Source of the DNA: Bacteroidales bacterium
GTDB lineage: Bacteria > Bacteroidota > Bacteroidia > Bacteroidales > P3
Length of the DNA stretch: 64,000 bases
Assembly (NCBI GenBank): GCA_017550405.1
Contig: JAFZPH010000053.1
Coordinates: 1-64,000, forward strand
Direction: 5' to 3'
Within the stretch, counting starts at the first letter, position 1, and every line of letters starts with the position of its first letter. Below, in pieces: positions 24,622 to 32,617 of the stretch. Position numbers and translations under genes: made by a program. The notes below the pieces were generated by a model. It did not search any database. It had not been told where the DNA came from and saw nothing but the letters and a program-made list of their open reading frames with translations.

Positions 24622-25722
24622 AAACAATTCTGCCGCCATGCCGTCGGCATGCAGCAGTCCTTCGGCCGTGGGGCGGTAGTGCGTGAGGGTCTCCTCAACC
24701 CACCCGGCGTCCACAAACTTCCCAACCGCTTCTGCCAACCGAGCGGCAAACGGCTTCATCACCTTGTCCTTTGCTATGCCTTCCACCGTCCGCAGAGCGG
24801 TCATCAGATATTCGTTGTGGGCATCTTTCAACCCCAGCTGCTCTTCTTCGTGGGCGATATGTCCTGCCGCGACACTCTCCACATACTGCTTCACATCAGC
24901 CACATTCCAACGGCGGTATCCCCCGTCGAACGAGTGGGCGGCAGCACCCACACCGAGATAAGGAGTCCGGTCCCAATAGCGGCTGTTGTGCCGCGCCTTG
25001 AAACCGGGACGGCAGAAATTCGATATCTCATACTGCTCGAATCCGTGCTCCCCTGCCCACATGCACAACGCCCCATACTGGCGCAACACCTCCTCCTCGC
25101 CGACGGTTACGATACGACCACTCTCCACCTGCTTTGCAAGTATCGTCCCCGGCTCGATGGTCAGGGCGTAGGCCGAGAGGTGGCTGACGGGCAACTGCTC
25201 CACCTGCCGCAAGTTCTCGAGCCATTGTTCCGTGTCGCTATGAGGCAAGCCGTATATCAAATCGACGCTGATGTTGTCGAAGCCTGCATCGAAAGCGTTC
25301 TGCACCGCCTCCACAGCCTGGATGGCGCTGTGCCGCCGGTTGAGCAGCTTCAAATCGCTGTCGCTGAACGACTGCACACCGATGCTGATGCGGTTGAAAA
25401 AGCCCAATGCCGCGAGGGCGTGAAGATATTCAGGGGTCAGGTCTTCGGGATTGGCCTCAAGGGTGGCCTCCTCCACTGCCGCAATGTCGTAATGTGCCGC
25501 CAGGGCATCCACAATCTGCCCCAGCTGGCCGACGGAAAGAACCGAGGGCGTACCTCCGCCAAAATAAACCGTGCGGACGGGGTGGCCTGCCTCGTGCCGG
25601 CGCATGTCCAGCTCCTTACGGAGGGCGTCGACATAAGCCTGCCTGTCGCCGGACGTGACCACCGAATAGAAGGCGCAATAGGTACACTTGCGGTGGCAGA
25701 AAGGGATATGCAGGTATATCAT
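24586..25722 (-). CDS. hemW: HemW-type radical SAM heme chaperone
   Basis: A 378-residue radical SAM protein related to coproporphyrinogen III oxidase HemN. The cluster motif is CHRKCTYC near residue 9 (CxxxCxxC), followed by VYFGGGTPSVL, ISIGVQSFSDSDLKLLNRRH and VDLIYGLPHSDTEQWLENL. The length and the extra cysteine-poor N-terminus fit HemW, which transfers heme, rather than HemN. It starts one base after the meaB stop, so the two are probably co-transcribed. The last 11 residues (IPNRSLGFMAD) are encoded by the terminal repeat of the adjoining element, so the native C-terminus may have been replaced. Confidence 0.9.
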   Translation of the reverse strand: MIYLHIPFCHRKCTYCAFYSVVTSGDRQAYVDALRKELDMRRHEAGHPVRTVYFGGGTPSVLSVGQLGQIVDALAAHYDIAAVEEATLEANPEDLTPEYLHALAALGFFNRISIGVQSFSDSDLKLLNRRHSAIQAVEAVQNAFDAGFDNISVDLIYGLPHSDTEQWLENLRQVEQLPVSHLSAYALTIEPGTILAKQVESGRIVTVGEEEVLRQYGALCMWAGEHGFEQYEISNFCRPGFKARHNSRYWDRTPYLGVGAAAHSFDGGYRRWNVADVKQYVESVAAGHIAHEEEQLGLKDAHNEYLMTALRTVEGIAKDKVMKPFAARLAEAVGKFVDAGWVEETLTHYRPTAEGLLHADGMAAELFIPNRSLGFMAD

Positions 25723-25723
25723 G

Positions 25724-26824
25724 CTATTGGTTGCTGTCGAGAAGCATGTCGGCGGCAGCGTAGGCGCTTATCTTGTTCTCCAGAATATCCTTGCTCACCT
25801 GGGCGATGCGCTCCTCCATGCCGGGGGCGTTGTAGAAACGGTCGCGCAGGCCGTTCTCGATAGTCTCGTTAAGGATACGCAGGTTCTGCTGCTGACGCTT
25901 GTGATAGAAATAGCCGTTCGACTTGGTAAAAGTGACATACTCCATCACATTGTTCCACAGTTCCTGCACACCCTGGTGGGTATAGGCTGAGCAAAGCATC
26001 ACCTTCACCATCCACTGCGAATCGGGCATGGGGAAAAGGTGCAGGGCATTGCGGAACTGAGTGGCCGCCAGTTCGGCCTTCATTGGGTCGATGTCGCACT
26101 TGTTGATGGCAATCATATCCGCCATCTCCATGATGCCGCGCTTGATACCTTGCAGCTCGTCGCCGGTGTTGGCCAGTTGTAAGAGCAGGAAGAAGTCGAC
26201 CATCGAGTGCGCCGCCACCTCCGACTGCCCCACGCCCACCGTCTCCACTATCACCACATCAAACCCCGCGGCCTCGCACAGCACGATTATCTCGCGGGTC
26301 TTGCGTGCCACGCCTCCCAGCGACCCCGCCGAGGGGGAAGGCCGGATAAACGCATTGGGGTCGACCGAGAGCTCCTCCATGCGGGTCTTGTCGCCCAAGA
26401 TGCTGCCCTTGCTGCGTTCGCTGCTGGGGTCGATGGCCAGCACCGCCACCTTGTGCTTATGCGCGGTGAGATACTTACCCAAAGCCTCTATGATGGTGCT
26501 CTTGCCTGCACCCGGCACACCGGTGATGCCCAGACGCACCGACTTGCCCGAATAGGGCAGGCAGCGTTCTATCACCTGCTGGGCCTTCTGCTGGTGGGCA
26601 TGGAGCGAACTTTCCACCAGCGTGATGGCTCGGCTCAGCATCGTTCGGTCGCCTCGCAGTATCCCGCCCACCAATTCCTCTACTGTGGGCTCGGCTCGAC
26701 GCAGCGACCTCACTCGCTCGATATAGCTATTGCTCACTTGTTCAGGTTGTTCCACACCTTTCTGCACATTCAGTGCCGTTTCGTAATCGAAATTGCTGTA
26801 TAACTTCTTGTCTTCTGTAGCCAT
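25724..26824 (-). CDS. meaB: Methylmalonyl-CoA mutase G-protein chaperone MeaB
   Basis: From the ATG at 26824 (MATEDKKLYSNFDY) the product has 366 residues; an upstream in-frame ATG at 26917 overlaps the tRNA promoter and is less likely. ITGVPGAGKSTIIEAL (Walker A at 102-109), AIDPSSERSKGSILGDKTRM, FIRPSPSAGSLGGVARKTRE, ETVGVGQSE and INKCD are the hallmarks of the MeaB/ArgK G3E family. MeaB protects and loads adenosylcobalamin-dependent methylmalonyl-CoA mutase; mutase genes are not in the window. It implies a succinate-methylmalonyl route, used by Bacteroidota for propionate production. Confidence 0.93.
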   Translation of the reverse strand: MATEDKKLYSNFDYETALNVQKGVEQPEQVSNSYIERVRSLRRAEPTVEELVGGILRGDRTMLSRAITLVESSLHAHQQKAQQVIERCLPYSGKSVRLGITGVPGAGKSTIIEALGKYLTAHKHKVAVLAIDPSSERSKGSILGDKTRMEELSVDPNAFIRPSPSAGSLGGVARKTREIIVLCEAAGFDVVIVETVGVGQSEVAAHSMVDFFLLLQLANTGDELQGIKRGIMEMADMIAINKCDIDPMKAELAATQFRNALHLFPMPDSQWMVKVMLCSAYTHQGVQELWNNVMEYVTFTKSNGYFYHKRQQQNLRILNETIENGLRDRFYNAPGMEERIAQVSKDILENKISAYAAADMLLDSNQ

Positions 26825-26901
26825 TTGCAGTAAATTGTTCGTTGTTTTCGTTAACGTAAAAAATTCATTTATAGTATGTACGAAAAAAGTTTTCAAAAAA
26901 A

Positions 26902-26933
26902 TTTTGCCATGTCGCAAAAAGTTAGTACTTTTG
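26902..26933 (+). promoter_or_regulatory. Promoter of the CAT-anticodon tRNA
   Basis: TTTTG at 26902-26906 and TACTTTTG at 26926-26933, separated by 19 bases, match the Bacteroidota consensus; the tRNA begins 23 bases later. Confidence 0.75.
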
Positions 26934-26956
26934 CAACCGCTTTGAAGGAAAAAGTT

Positions 26957-27030
26957 GGCGGGATAGCTCAGCTGGTTAGAGCGCTGGATTCATAACCCGG
27001 AGGTCATCAGTTCAAGTCTGATTCCCGCTA
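26957..27030 (+). tRNA. tRNA-Met (anticodon CAT)
   Basis: 74 bases with a complete cloverleaf: acceptor GGCGGGA paired with TCCCGCT, D arm AGCTCAGCTGGTTAGAGC, anticodon loop TTCATAA, T arm ATCAG-TTCAAGT-CTGAT, discriminator A. No CCA is encoded directly; CAAAA follows. Position 1:72 is G-U and the base pair closing the anticodon loop is an A-C mismatch. The three consecutive G-C pairs of initiator tRNA are not intact, so an elongator Met tRNA is favoured; an Ile tRNA with modified CAT is not excluded. Confidence 0.92.
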
Positions 27031-27038
27031 CAAAACAT

Positions 27039-27068
27039 AAAGGTCTTGATGATGCCATCAAGACCTTT
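27039..27068. terminator. Bidirectional terminator hairpin
   Basis: AAAGGTCTTGATG and CATCAAGACCTTT form a perfect 13-bp stem with an ATGC loop. It lies 8 bases after the tRNA and 21 bases beyond the end of the convergent minus-strand gene, and the arms end in T-rich (+) and A-rich runs that suit termination in both directions. Confidence 0.85.
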
Positions 27069-27089
27069 GTCTTTATCAGAGTTGGCTTT

Positions 27090-28535
27090 CTATTCCACTA
27101 CCAGGCGCTTGGTGACGGTGCCGGCCGACGTGTGCACCACCACCATGTACGTCCCCTTCGGCCACTCGTCCACCGCGAATCCCGACGTGCCTTTGGACAG
27201 CTCGCGCCACTTCACCCCGCCGGCATCGTACACCTCTATCCTCTTCACCTCGGCTGGCGATACAACCTCCACGCGCTCCTTTGCCGGGTTGGGCCGCAGC
27301 ACCACTTCCGGCTGGCCGACCTCCGGCTGGTCGACACCTTGCAGCACCAGCCACTCCACCCCCTCGCTCCACTCGCTGTAGCGCACCGTGTCCAGCTCGC
27401 GGCACACCGTCCGCACATACGCCACCATCAGCTCACCCACCGTGTCGTCGTAGCTCCACGTGTTCGTGTGGCAGGTCACCATCGTGCCGTCCTCTGGCCG
27501 GATCCCCTGCGGCCCGTACGACAGCTGCCACTCGTTGTGCGTCCCGTCGTGCGACCACCGCAGCCGCACCGTGTTGTCGTACCGGCTCATGATCCTGAAA
27601 TCCCACACAGGCGTGCAGGCTGGCGTGTCCACCGTCCATATCGTGTCGTATACCTTGAATATCGGCAGCACGAGAAAGAACTCCGGCACCGTCTGGTACG
27701 TCCATTCATTGGGTCGAAGGTTATAGAGCAATGTACCATATAAGTAATCGTTAAGATAAGAGGCATTCGGTTCCCAGTGCAGCCTCATCGGATTCCTTAT
27801 CCAGCAGGATGAGTCGGGGTACATATAATAACCAAACACACTAAGACCTGATGTAGATAGTATACTATAGGTTGTAGCCCAATCAGGAAGTATAGTATCT
27901 TCCAATACGATAAACAATTCCTTGCCAGAATTCGCTGAGAATCCAACGTAAAACGAGTCCTGCACACGAATGGGCTTGTCGAAATAATAATCCCTTCGGT
28001 CAAATCTTGGATTATGAACACTTAGCACTGGCTCACCACAAGGACAAGGATTAGTTATGATATCACCATGACGGCAATACCACTCTCCGAATGTATCCCT
28101 CTCGCATACAGGAATGCCATAGTCCAAAGGCACCTGTGCCATCAACCGGCATGTATCAGGCTCCGCCTCATACAAATACAGGTATTCTTGCACTGTAGGA
28201 GGGAGTGGAGTGAAGGTATCATTACTATAATTGGGATAATATAGGGACAGTCCATACACATCGGTGGGTTGTTCTACATAGTTGTATTGGAGTGCATCTC
28301 CTTGGAAGTGTGACCCATCTACTCTAATAAAAAGAGTATCTATAGAAAATCGATTAGGGTATGACATAGTATTAGCCCCAGCATACAATGGGTGAGTGTT
28401 GTCCGTGTCCAACCACGTCCTGTAGTCGAACTGGAAATAGGGCTTGTACACTGTGTCGATCCTGACATACCTGGGTGCCTGGGCGGCCATCCCCCATCCC
28501 AGCACAACCATCAATATAAACACAACTTTTTTCAT
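27090..28535 (-). CDS. Secreted protein with fibronectin-like segment and T9SS type A sorting domain
   Basis: 481 residues with a signal peptide (MKKVVFILMVVLGWGMAAQA). The N-terminal ~320 residues are an unassigned beta-rich domain. CTPVWDFRIMSRYDNTVRLRWSHDG followed by EWQLSYGPQGIRPEDGT resembles the fibronectin III repeats of the 1750-residue protein at 45686 (WQIEYGPQGFLPGSGT). The C-terminus RPNPAKERVEVVSPAEVKRIEVYDAGG ... VTKRLVVE is a type A sorting domain. T9SS-dependent surface display is expected. It follows the secreted gene at 28750 after 214 bases on the same strand. Confidence 0.85.
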   Translation of the reverse strand: MKKVVFILMVVLGWGMAAQAPRYVRIDTVYKPYFQFDYRTWLDTDNTHPLYAGANTMSYPNRFSIDTLFIRVDGSHFQGDALQYNYVEQPTDVYGLSLYYPNYSNDTFTPLPPTVQEYLYLYEAEPDTCRLMAQVPLDYGIPVCERDTFGEWYCRHGDIITNPCPCGEPVLSVHNPRFDRRDYYFDKPIRVQDSFYVGFSANSGKELFIVLEDTILPDWATTYSILSTSGLSVFGYYMYPDSSCWIRNPMRLHWEPNASYLNDYLYGTLLYNLRPNEWTYQTVPEFFLVLPIFKVYDTIWTVDTPACTPVWDFRIMSRYDNTVRLRWSHDGTHNEWQLSYGPQGIRPEDGTMVTCHTNTWSYDDTVGELMVAYVRTVCRELDTVRYSEWSEGVEWLVLQGVDQPEVGQPEVVLRPNPAKERVEVVSPAEVKRIEVYDAGGVKWRELSKGTSGFAVDEWPKGTYMVVVHTSAGTVTKRLVVE

Positions 28536-28749
28536 ATCTGTTATTTTTGAATGTTAGACATATTATTTATTGACAACCTATTATATTTGCTCCAGTACAA
28601 GTATGACTGTTTTTTGACGACCTTTCTCATTGTCGTTTCCTTCTCTGCCGACGCTATCGGTGTGCCACTGGCACTTCTTCATTTCGGGATGCTGGATAGA
28701 AGGGGGGGGCGTAGAAAAAACAGTCAAACACCAAACCAGAGCCTAGTTT

Positions 28750-30129
28750 TTAATATCCACATATCAAGTCTGCAGGTATATCTACAACCGGAACAGAAAT
28801 CGGCCCTGGTCTCTTGTCTGGTACTGTCAGGCAGTGGTGATGCCCGACCACCGACATGGTTGGAGCCGTCCTGTCGCCTTTCACTGTCTGCTGCGTGTAG
28901 CAATGTATCGGGATGGGGAGCATCTTCTCGCCACATACCGTCAGGTGTCCGTTCATCATTCCGCCGACAATGTGGCCTCCACCATCATATCCGTCGAGCG
29001 AATACAGCTTGTAGCCCGGATAGTATCGTTCCTCGTACATCCCGGCGTACACATTCCCCATGTCCACCCGGTGTATGTAGCTCTCCCACAGCCCTGTGGT
29101 CTGCTCTGCCTCGTCGGCCAACACCCACAGGCTGTTGCTTTGACGGCTGTAGCGCACATCGCGCATCTCACGTCCGCCCACTGCAGGCAGGGGTATGTCT
29201 ATGCTGTATTGTATCGTCGGCACGCCCGCGCTCACCGATATCCATTTCAACGACAGACCGCTGGCTCCCGATGGATCCTTGTAGTGGTATGCCACCGCGA
29301 AGAGGTCTCCCTCCAGCGCCGTGGCCATCACACGCCCTTCCACCTCGTGGTCGGTGAAGCTGTACACCGTCGTGCCGCTCCCCACAGGGAGGGGGTGAGA
29401 GGCAAAAGACACCCCCTTGCTATACAGCTCGAAACCGGCAAGGTCGTACACCGTGTCGTGCGACACCACCGCCACGTAGTTGTCCATCACGGCAATGTCC
29501 GTGTACTTGTCCTGCCCGTCCTTGTTGTAATGATACGGATTGATAAACCAGCTCGAGTTTTGGAACAGCGCATCCCCGCAGCCTATGCGATGGTACTGGA
29601 TGCCGGAATAGTTACTTGGAGTTGTCAGGATGACGTTGTCCGAGATGAATGCCACTACCGGCCTGCCCCTGAAGCTGAACACTTCCAACCGCCTTATACC
29701 GGTAATCCAGTCATAGTTACCCGGATTGCTACACAAGCCACTCATGGGTGACGCATTCAGGTACGTCCAATGGAACGTGCAGCTGCCCGTCAGCAGGTCG
29801 TTGATGGCAAAACAGGCCAGCAGCCCGACATTGTGACCGCCCAGCTGCAGCGAGCCTCCTGCAAAGACCGTGTCGTTGAATATGCGGAAATCGTTTATAA
29901 CCGCTCCCGAGGGCAGGTCGGCCTTCCTTACGTTGCCGGCAACGCTGTTGTGGTACATCACCTCACCCGGCAACCCCGCCCGGCGGGTATAGACAATGTA
30001 CTCTCCGTTCCGCCAGTGGCGCACGATGGAGGTGTCGCTCGGAACAGTGGGCATCTCCCACACTGTGCTCTGGCCCGAAACCGACGCCACTGAAAGTAAT
30101 GCTACAATAAAAAAGAATACTTTTTTCAT
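28750..30129 (-). CDS. Secreted protein of unknown function, no sorting domain
   Basis: 459 residues with a signal peptide (MKKVFFFIVALLSVASVSGQ). The body has repeated beta-strand segments (NGEYIVYTRRAGLPGEV, FNDTVFAGGSLQLGGHNVGLLACFAIND, SNSLWVLADEAEQTTGLWESYIH) suggesting a beta-propeller-like fold. The end, KRPGPISVPVVDIPADLICGY, shows no sorting domain, unlike its neighbours, so the 3' end may have been lost; the 214 bases downstream hold an 8-G run but no recognisable continuation. The conserved GGTATCC element lies upstream. Confidence 0.7.
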   Translation of the reverse strand: MKKVFFFIVALLSVASVSGQSTVWEMPTVPSDTSIVRHWRNGEYIVYTRRAGLPGEVMYHNSVAGNVRKADLPSGAVINDFRIFNDTVFAGGSLQLGGHNVGLLACFAINDLLTGSCTFHWTYLNASPMSGLCSNPGNYDWITGIRRLEVFSFRGRPVVAFISDNVILTTPSNYSGIQYHRIGCGDALFQNSSWFINPYHYNKDGQDKYTDIAVMDNYVAVVSHDTVYDLAGFELYSKGVSFASHPLPVGSGTTVYSFTDHEVEGRVMATALEGDLFAVAYHYKDPSGASGLSLKWISVSAGVPTIQYSIDIPLPAVGGREMRDVRYSRQSNSLWVLADEAEQTTGLWESYIHRVDMGNVYAGMYEERYYPGYKLYSLDGYDGGGHIVGGMMNGHLTVCGEKMLPIPIHCYTQQTVKGDRTAPTMSVVGHHHCLTVPDKRPGPISVPVVDIPADLICGY

Positions 30130-30181
30130 GACAATACTGTGTTAGTCGTTAATAAATCTTGTTTTTTGCATAGTGCTCTCT

Positions 30182-30235
30182 ATATATAGAGTCTTTACCC
30201 CCGTTTTGGATACCCCCCCCAACCGAATATTTAAC
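30182..30235 (-). promoter_or_regulatory. Conserved GGTATCC-N16-CTCTATATA element, copy 2
   Basis: On the minus strand GTTAAATATT (30235-30226), a G-run, GGTATCC (30214-30208), 16 bases beginning AAAACG and ending GA, then CTCTATATA (30191-30183). It is 53 bases upstream of the ATG at 30129. Copy 3 (37143-37195) shares the GTTAAATATT box as well. Confidence 0.65.
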
Positions 30236-30260
30236 ATTTTTTATGATTAGCGCCCGATAT

Positions 30261-30451
30261 ACGTGCTGAAAGCACGTAATCCTATTAACCCCACACGAAG
30301 CGAAGTGCCGTGTGGGGTGGGAACTAATACTATTATTCTGCGTGCCGGAGGCACGCTACCTTGTCGATTGTCATGATGTGGCGTATCTTCGACACGCATA
30401 GGGACGGTCTCTGTTTCCCCACACTGCCCACCTGCGGTGTTTAGTGTGGGG
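30261..30451. repeat. Cluster of REP-like hairpins
   Basis: Successive perfect inverted repeats: ACGTGCT-GAA-AGCACGT (30261-30277), CCCCACAC ... GTGTGGGG (30289-30317), GCGTGCC-GGA-GGCACGC (30340-30356) and CCCCACACT ... AGTGTGGGG (30417-30451). No gene is present in 30236-30491. The third hairpin has a relative at 20832-20847. The spacing suggests a repetitive extragenic unit rather than a single terminator. Confidence 0.7.
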
Positions 30452-30491
30452 CTCACACCACGATACAACCCAACCTGAACAACAAAAAAAA

Positions 30492-30514
30492 CGGCGGGCA
30501 AGCACTGCCCGCCG
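30492..30514 (-). terminator. Terminator of the SPOR protein gene
   Basis: CGGCGGGCA and TGCCCGCCG form a 9-bp GC-rich stem with an AGCAC loop. On the minus strand it is followed by a run of 8 Ts and lies 12 bases after the stop. Confidence 0.9.
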
Positions 30515-30525
30515 CTAGAGGACTG

Positions 30526-30993
30526 TCAAATATCGTCTTCCGATTCGGGAATCATCTCATCCCAGTCGATTTGCGTGGGGTAGATATTATCGCGGATAAT
30601 CGTGCCGGGGAAGTCGTTCCGAATCCGCAGCAGAAATACATAGGCGTCGAGCCGGGTTCGGAAATCACCCACTTTCACTTTGAAATTAGGCTCGTCAAAG
30701 ACCACATAGGCCTCCACCCCGGGATACAACTCGCGAATACGGTCTTTCATCTCGAAAGCCCTGTTCTTGGAGGCCGTGCCGGAAAGCGAAGCCACCTGGA
30801 TACGGTAGCCGGGGATGGTGCGCACACGCTCGTTGAGCTCGATATGCTTCTGCACCAACTGCGCGACGGCCACGTCGCCTTTTATCTCGACATGGCCCCT
30901 GCTGCGGTTGCTGCCATAGGGACGGTAGGTTTGCGCCCACGCCGTACTGCAGAACAACGCTGCCATCGTAGCCAGCAAAAGGATTCTTTTCAT
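30526..30993 (-). CDS. Secreted SPOR domain protein
   Basis: 155 residues with a signal peptide (MKRILLLATMAALFCSTAWAQ). Residues ~60-140 (GYRIQVASLSGTASKNRAFEMKDRIREL, then EPNFKVKVGDFRTRLDAYVFLLRIRNDFPGTIIR) form a SPOR domain, which binds denuded glycan strands of peptidoglycan, typically at the division septum. It has no other domain, so it may serve as a periplasmic septal or cell-wall binding module. It is followed by a strong terminator. Confidence 0.88.
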   Translation of the reverse strand: MKRILLLATMAALFCSTAWAQTYRPYGSNRSRGHVEIKGDVAVAQLVQKHIELNERVRTIPGYRIQVASLSGTASKNRAFEMKDRIRELYPGVEAYVVFDEPNFKVKVGDFRTRLDAYVFLLRIRNDFPGTIIRDNIYPTQIDWDEMIPESEDDI

Positions 30994-31060
30994 CTCTTGT
31001 CGTTTTATAGTACTACTCAGCCCTGGGCGGACAAGGCCCGGACAGGCACCTCGAGCGCCG

Positions 31061-31876
31061 CTACTTGGCGAACGAGTTCACCTCCTCGGGGCGTATGGAG
31101 AGCACCGGACGGGTGGACATGGTGAGCATCTGCTGCGCATAGTTGCCAAGCAGGAAGCTGGCCAGCGACGTCTCCTGCTCGGTCATGATGACAATCATGT
31201 CGGCATCCACCTGATCGGCATACTCCAAGGTGGTGACAGTCAAGTTCTTCGGAACGTTGACAAAATTGCACACATGCTTCACATTGGCCTTGGTCAAGTA
31301 GTTGTCCACCTGGTTCACATAACTGTCCACAATGCCCTTAATGGTCTTGTTGTCGGTCGTGTAGAGACCCAGGATATGCAGTTCGGCCCCGAAAGCCTTG
31401 GCAAAATTGGCCGCAGCAGGCACCTTCTGCCTTGTGTCGGACGAGCTGTCGATAGGCACCACAATACGCTCCAACGATTTGCGGAAATTGAAATCCTCAC
31501 GCATCGTCAGCACCGGATAGGGCGACTCGGCAATGGTGCGGTAGGTATTCCGGCCGATCCAGTTCTTCTCGAAACCCGACATGCCGTGCGTGCCCACCAC
31601 AATCAAGAACGCATCATCCTCCTTGGCCTGGGCGCACAACTCGCGCGACACCTTGCCCTCGCGGATGACATATTCCATCTTGATGCCTTTGAGCAGATGA
31701 GCCACTCCGGCATTGCGGCGTTCGATCTCGGCACGAATCGGGACTTCGTCCTGGTTCTTCTCTTTCACATATACCAAGCGCAAATCCTGCTGAAAACGGT
31801 TGGCAATATCAATGGCCACATCGACTGCATTGGCCGAACCGCTAGAGAAATCGAATCCAACAAGTACTTTACTCAT
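31061..31876 (-). CDS. Tandem universal stress protein (UspA family)
   Basis: 271 residues holding two UspA-type halves. The first opens MSKVLVGFDFSSGSANAVDVAIDIANRF and has the nucleotide-binding signature VVGTHGMSGFEKNWIGRNTYRTIAESPYPVL (GxxG then G/T). The second opens LERIVVPIDSSSDTRQKVPAAANFAK and ends VIMTEQETSLASFLLGNYAQQMLTMSTRPVLSI, a less canonical site. UspA proteins bind ATP and respond to starvation and stress; the exact target is unknown. It is the full-featured relative of the degenerate gene at 44776. Confidence 0.92.
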   Translation of the reverse strand: MSKVLVGFDFSSGSANAVDVAIDIANRFQQDLRLVYVKEKNQDEVPIRAEIERRNAGVAHLLKGIKMEYVIREGKVSRELCAQAKEDDAFLIVVGTHGMSGFEKNWIGRNTYRTIAESPYPVLTMREDFNFRKSLERIVVPIDSSSDTRQKVPAAANFAKAFGAELHILGLYTTDNKTIKGIVDSYVNQVDNYLTKANVKHVCNFVNVPKNLTVTTLEYADQVDADMIVIMTEQETSLASFLLGNYAQQMLTMSTRPVLSIRPEEVNSFAK

Positions 31877-32203
31877 AACAAATCGTATTTATTTTGCATT
31901 ATTTTCCAGCTACAAAATTACACATTTTTTTTCATTCAACAAGTTTTTTCTCCCCAAATTTTGCAACAAAAAAACACATCGCAACACAAACTCCTGACAT
32001 GCAACACATAGCAGAATCAACACAAACGCGCCCGACTTCTTTTCGAAACCCGCGCCCTCCATGCCTCACCGTACCGTCGGAAGCCCGTTTTTCACCAGTT
32101 GGCGAGCGAAAAACTCCCCCATCCCCGCACCCGAAAGCCCCCCCCGCGAACACCCCAAAGCGCGGCCTGCCGCCCGCCAATGCCGCCCGCCCTGCAGCAA
32201 GTT

Positions 32204-32308
32204 CGTTCAATCCGGCATCGTCACTGCATCGTTACAGCATCGTTTTCCGACGATACGACGGATAACGACCCGAGAACGGACCCACAACGATGCTGCATTG
32301 AACGGCCC
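32204..32308 (+). repeat. ~105-bp repeat family with inverted ends, copy A
   Basis: Runs GTTCAATCCGGCATCGT ... GATAACGACCCGAGAACGG ... ACGATGCTGCATTGAACGG; the first and last blocks are inverted copies of each other. The same order of blocks occurs in copy B (16480-16589, minus strand) and copy C inside dnaG (52407-52510). Confidence 0.75.
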
Positions 32309-32538
32309 CACTCCCTGCTGAGAAGCGGTGCACGGCCCGGCAAAATGTCGCCAACAATCTAATAATAAGCATTTTAACAAAACTATACAACTGCCTCGGC
32401 GGCGTTCATCCTGCCGCCTGCCGGATGGTAGACGGGCACACCCCCCCCGGGTGCCTTTTCGCACCCCGCGGCAAGTGGGTATTAACCACCTGCAGCGGAA
32501 CGGTTGAAATCTTTTTTATAAAAAAATATAAATAAAGC

Positions 32539-32568
32539 TTGCCAATCTGAAAAAAAAACGTAAATTTG
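32539..32568 (+). promoter_or_regulatory. Promoter of the rnf operon
   Basis: TTG at 32539-32541 and TAAATTTG at 32561-32568 are 19 bases apart. The rnfB ATG follows 49 bases later. Confidence 0.65.
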
Positions 32569-32617
32569 CATTTTAAATGTTATATAATCCGAAAACTAAC
32601 AAAACACTAATAAAACA

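Larger units (their letters stand above)
31877..32617. other. Intergenic region with repeat copy A and the rnf promoter
   Basis: Divergent region between the universal stress protein gene and rnfB. It contains AT-rich sequence beside the stress gene, a GC-rich block (~32040-32200), repeat copy A, a small hairpin GGGTGC-CTTTTC-GCACCC near 32450 and the rnf promoter. No gene is convincing. Confidence 0.65.
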
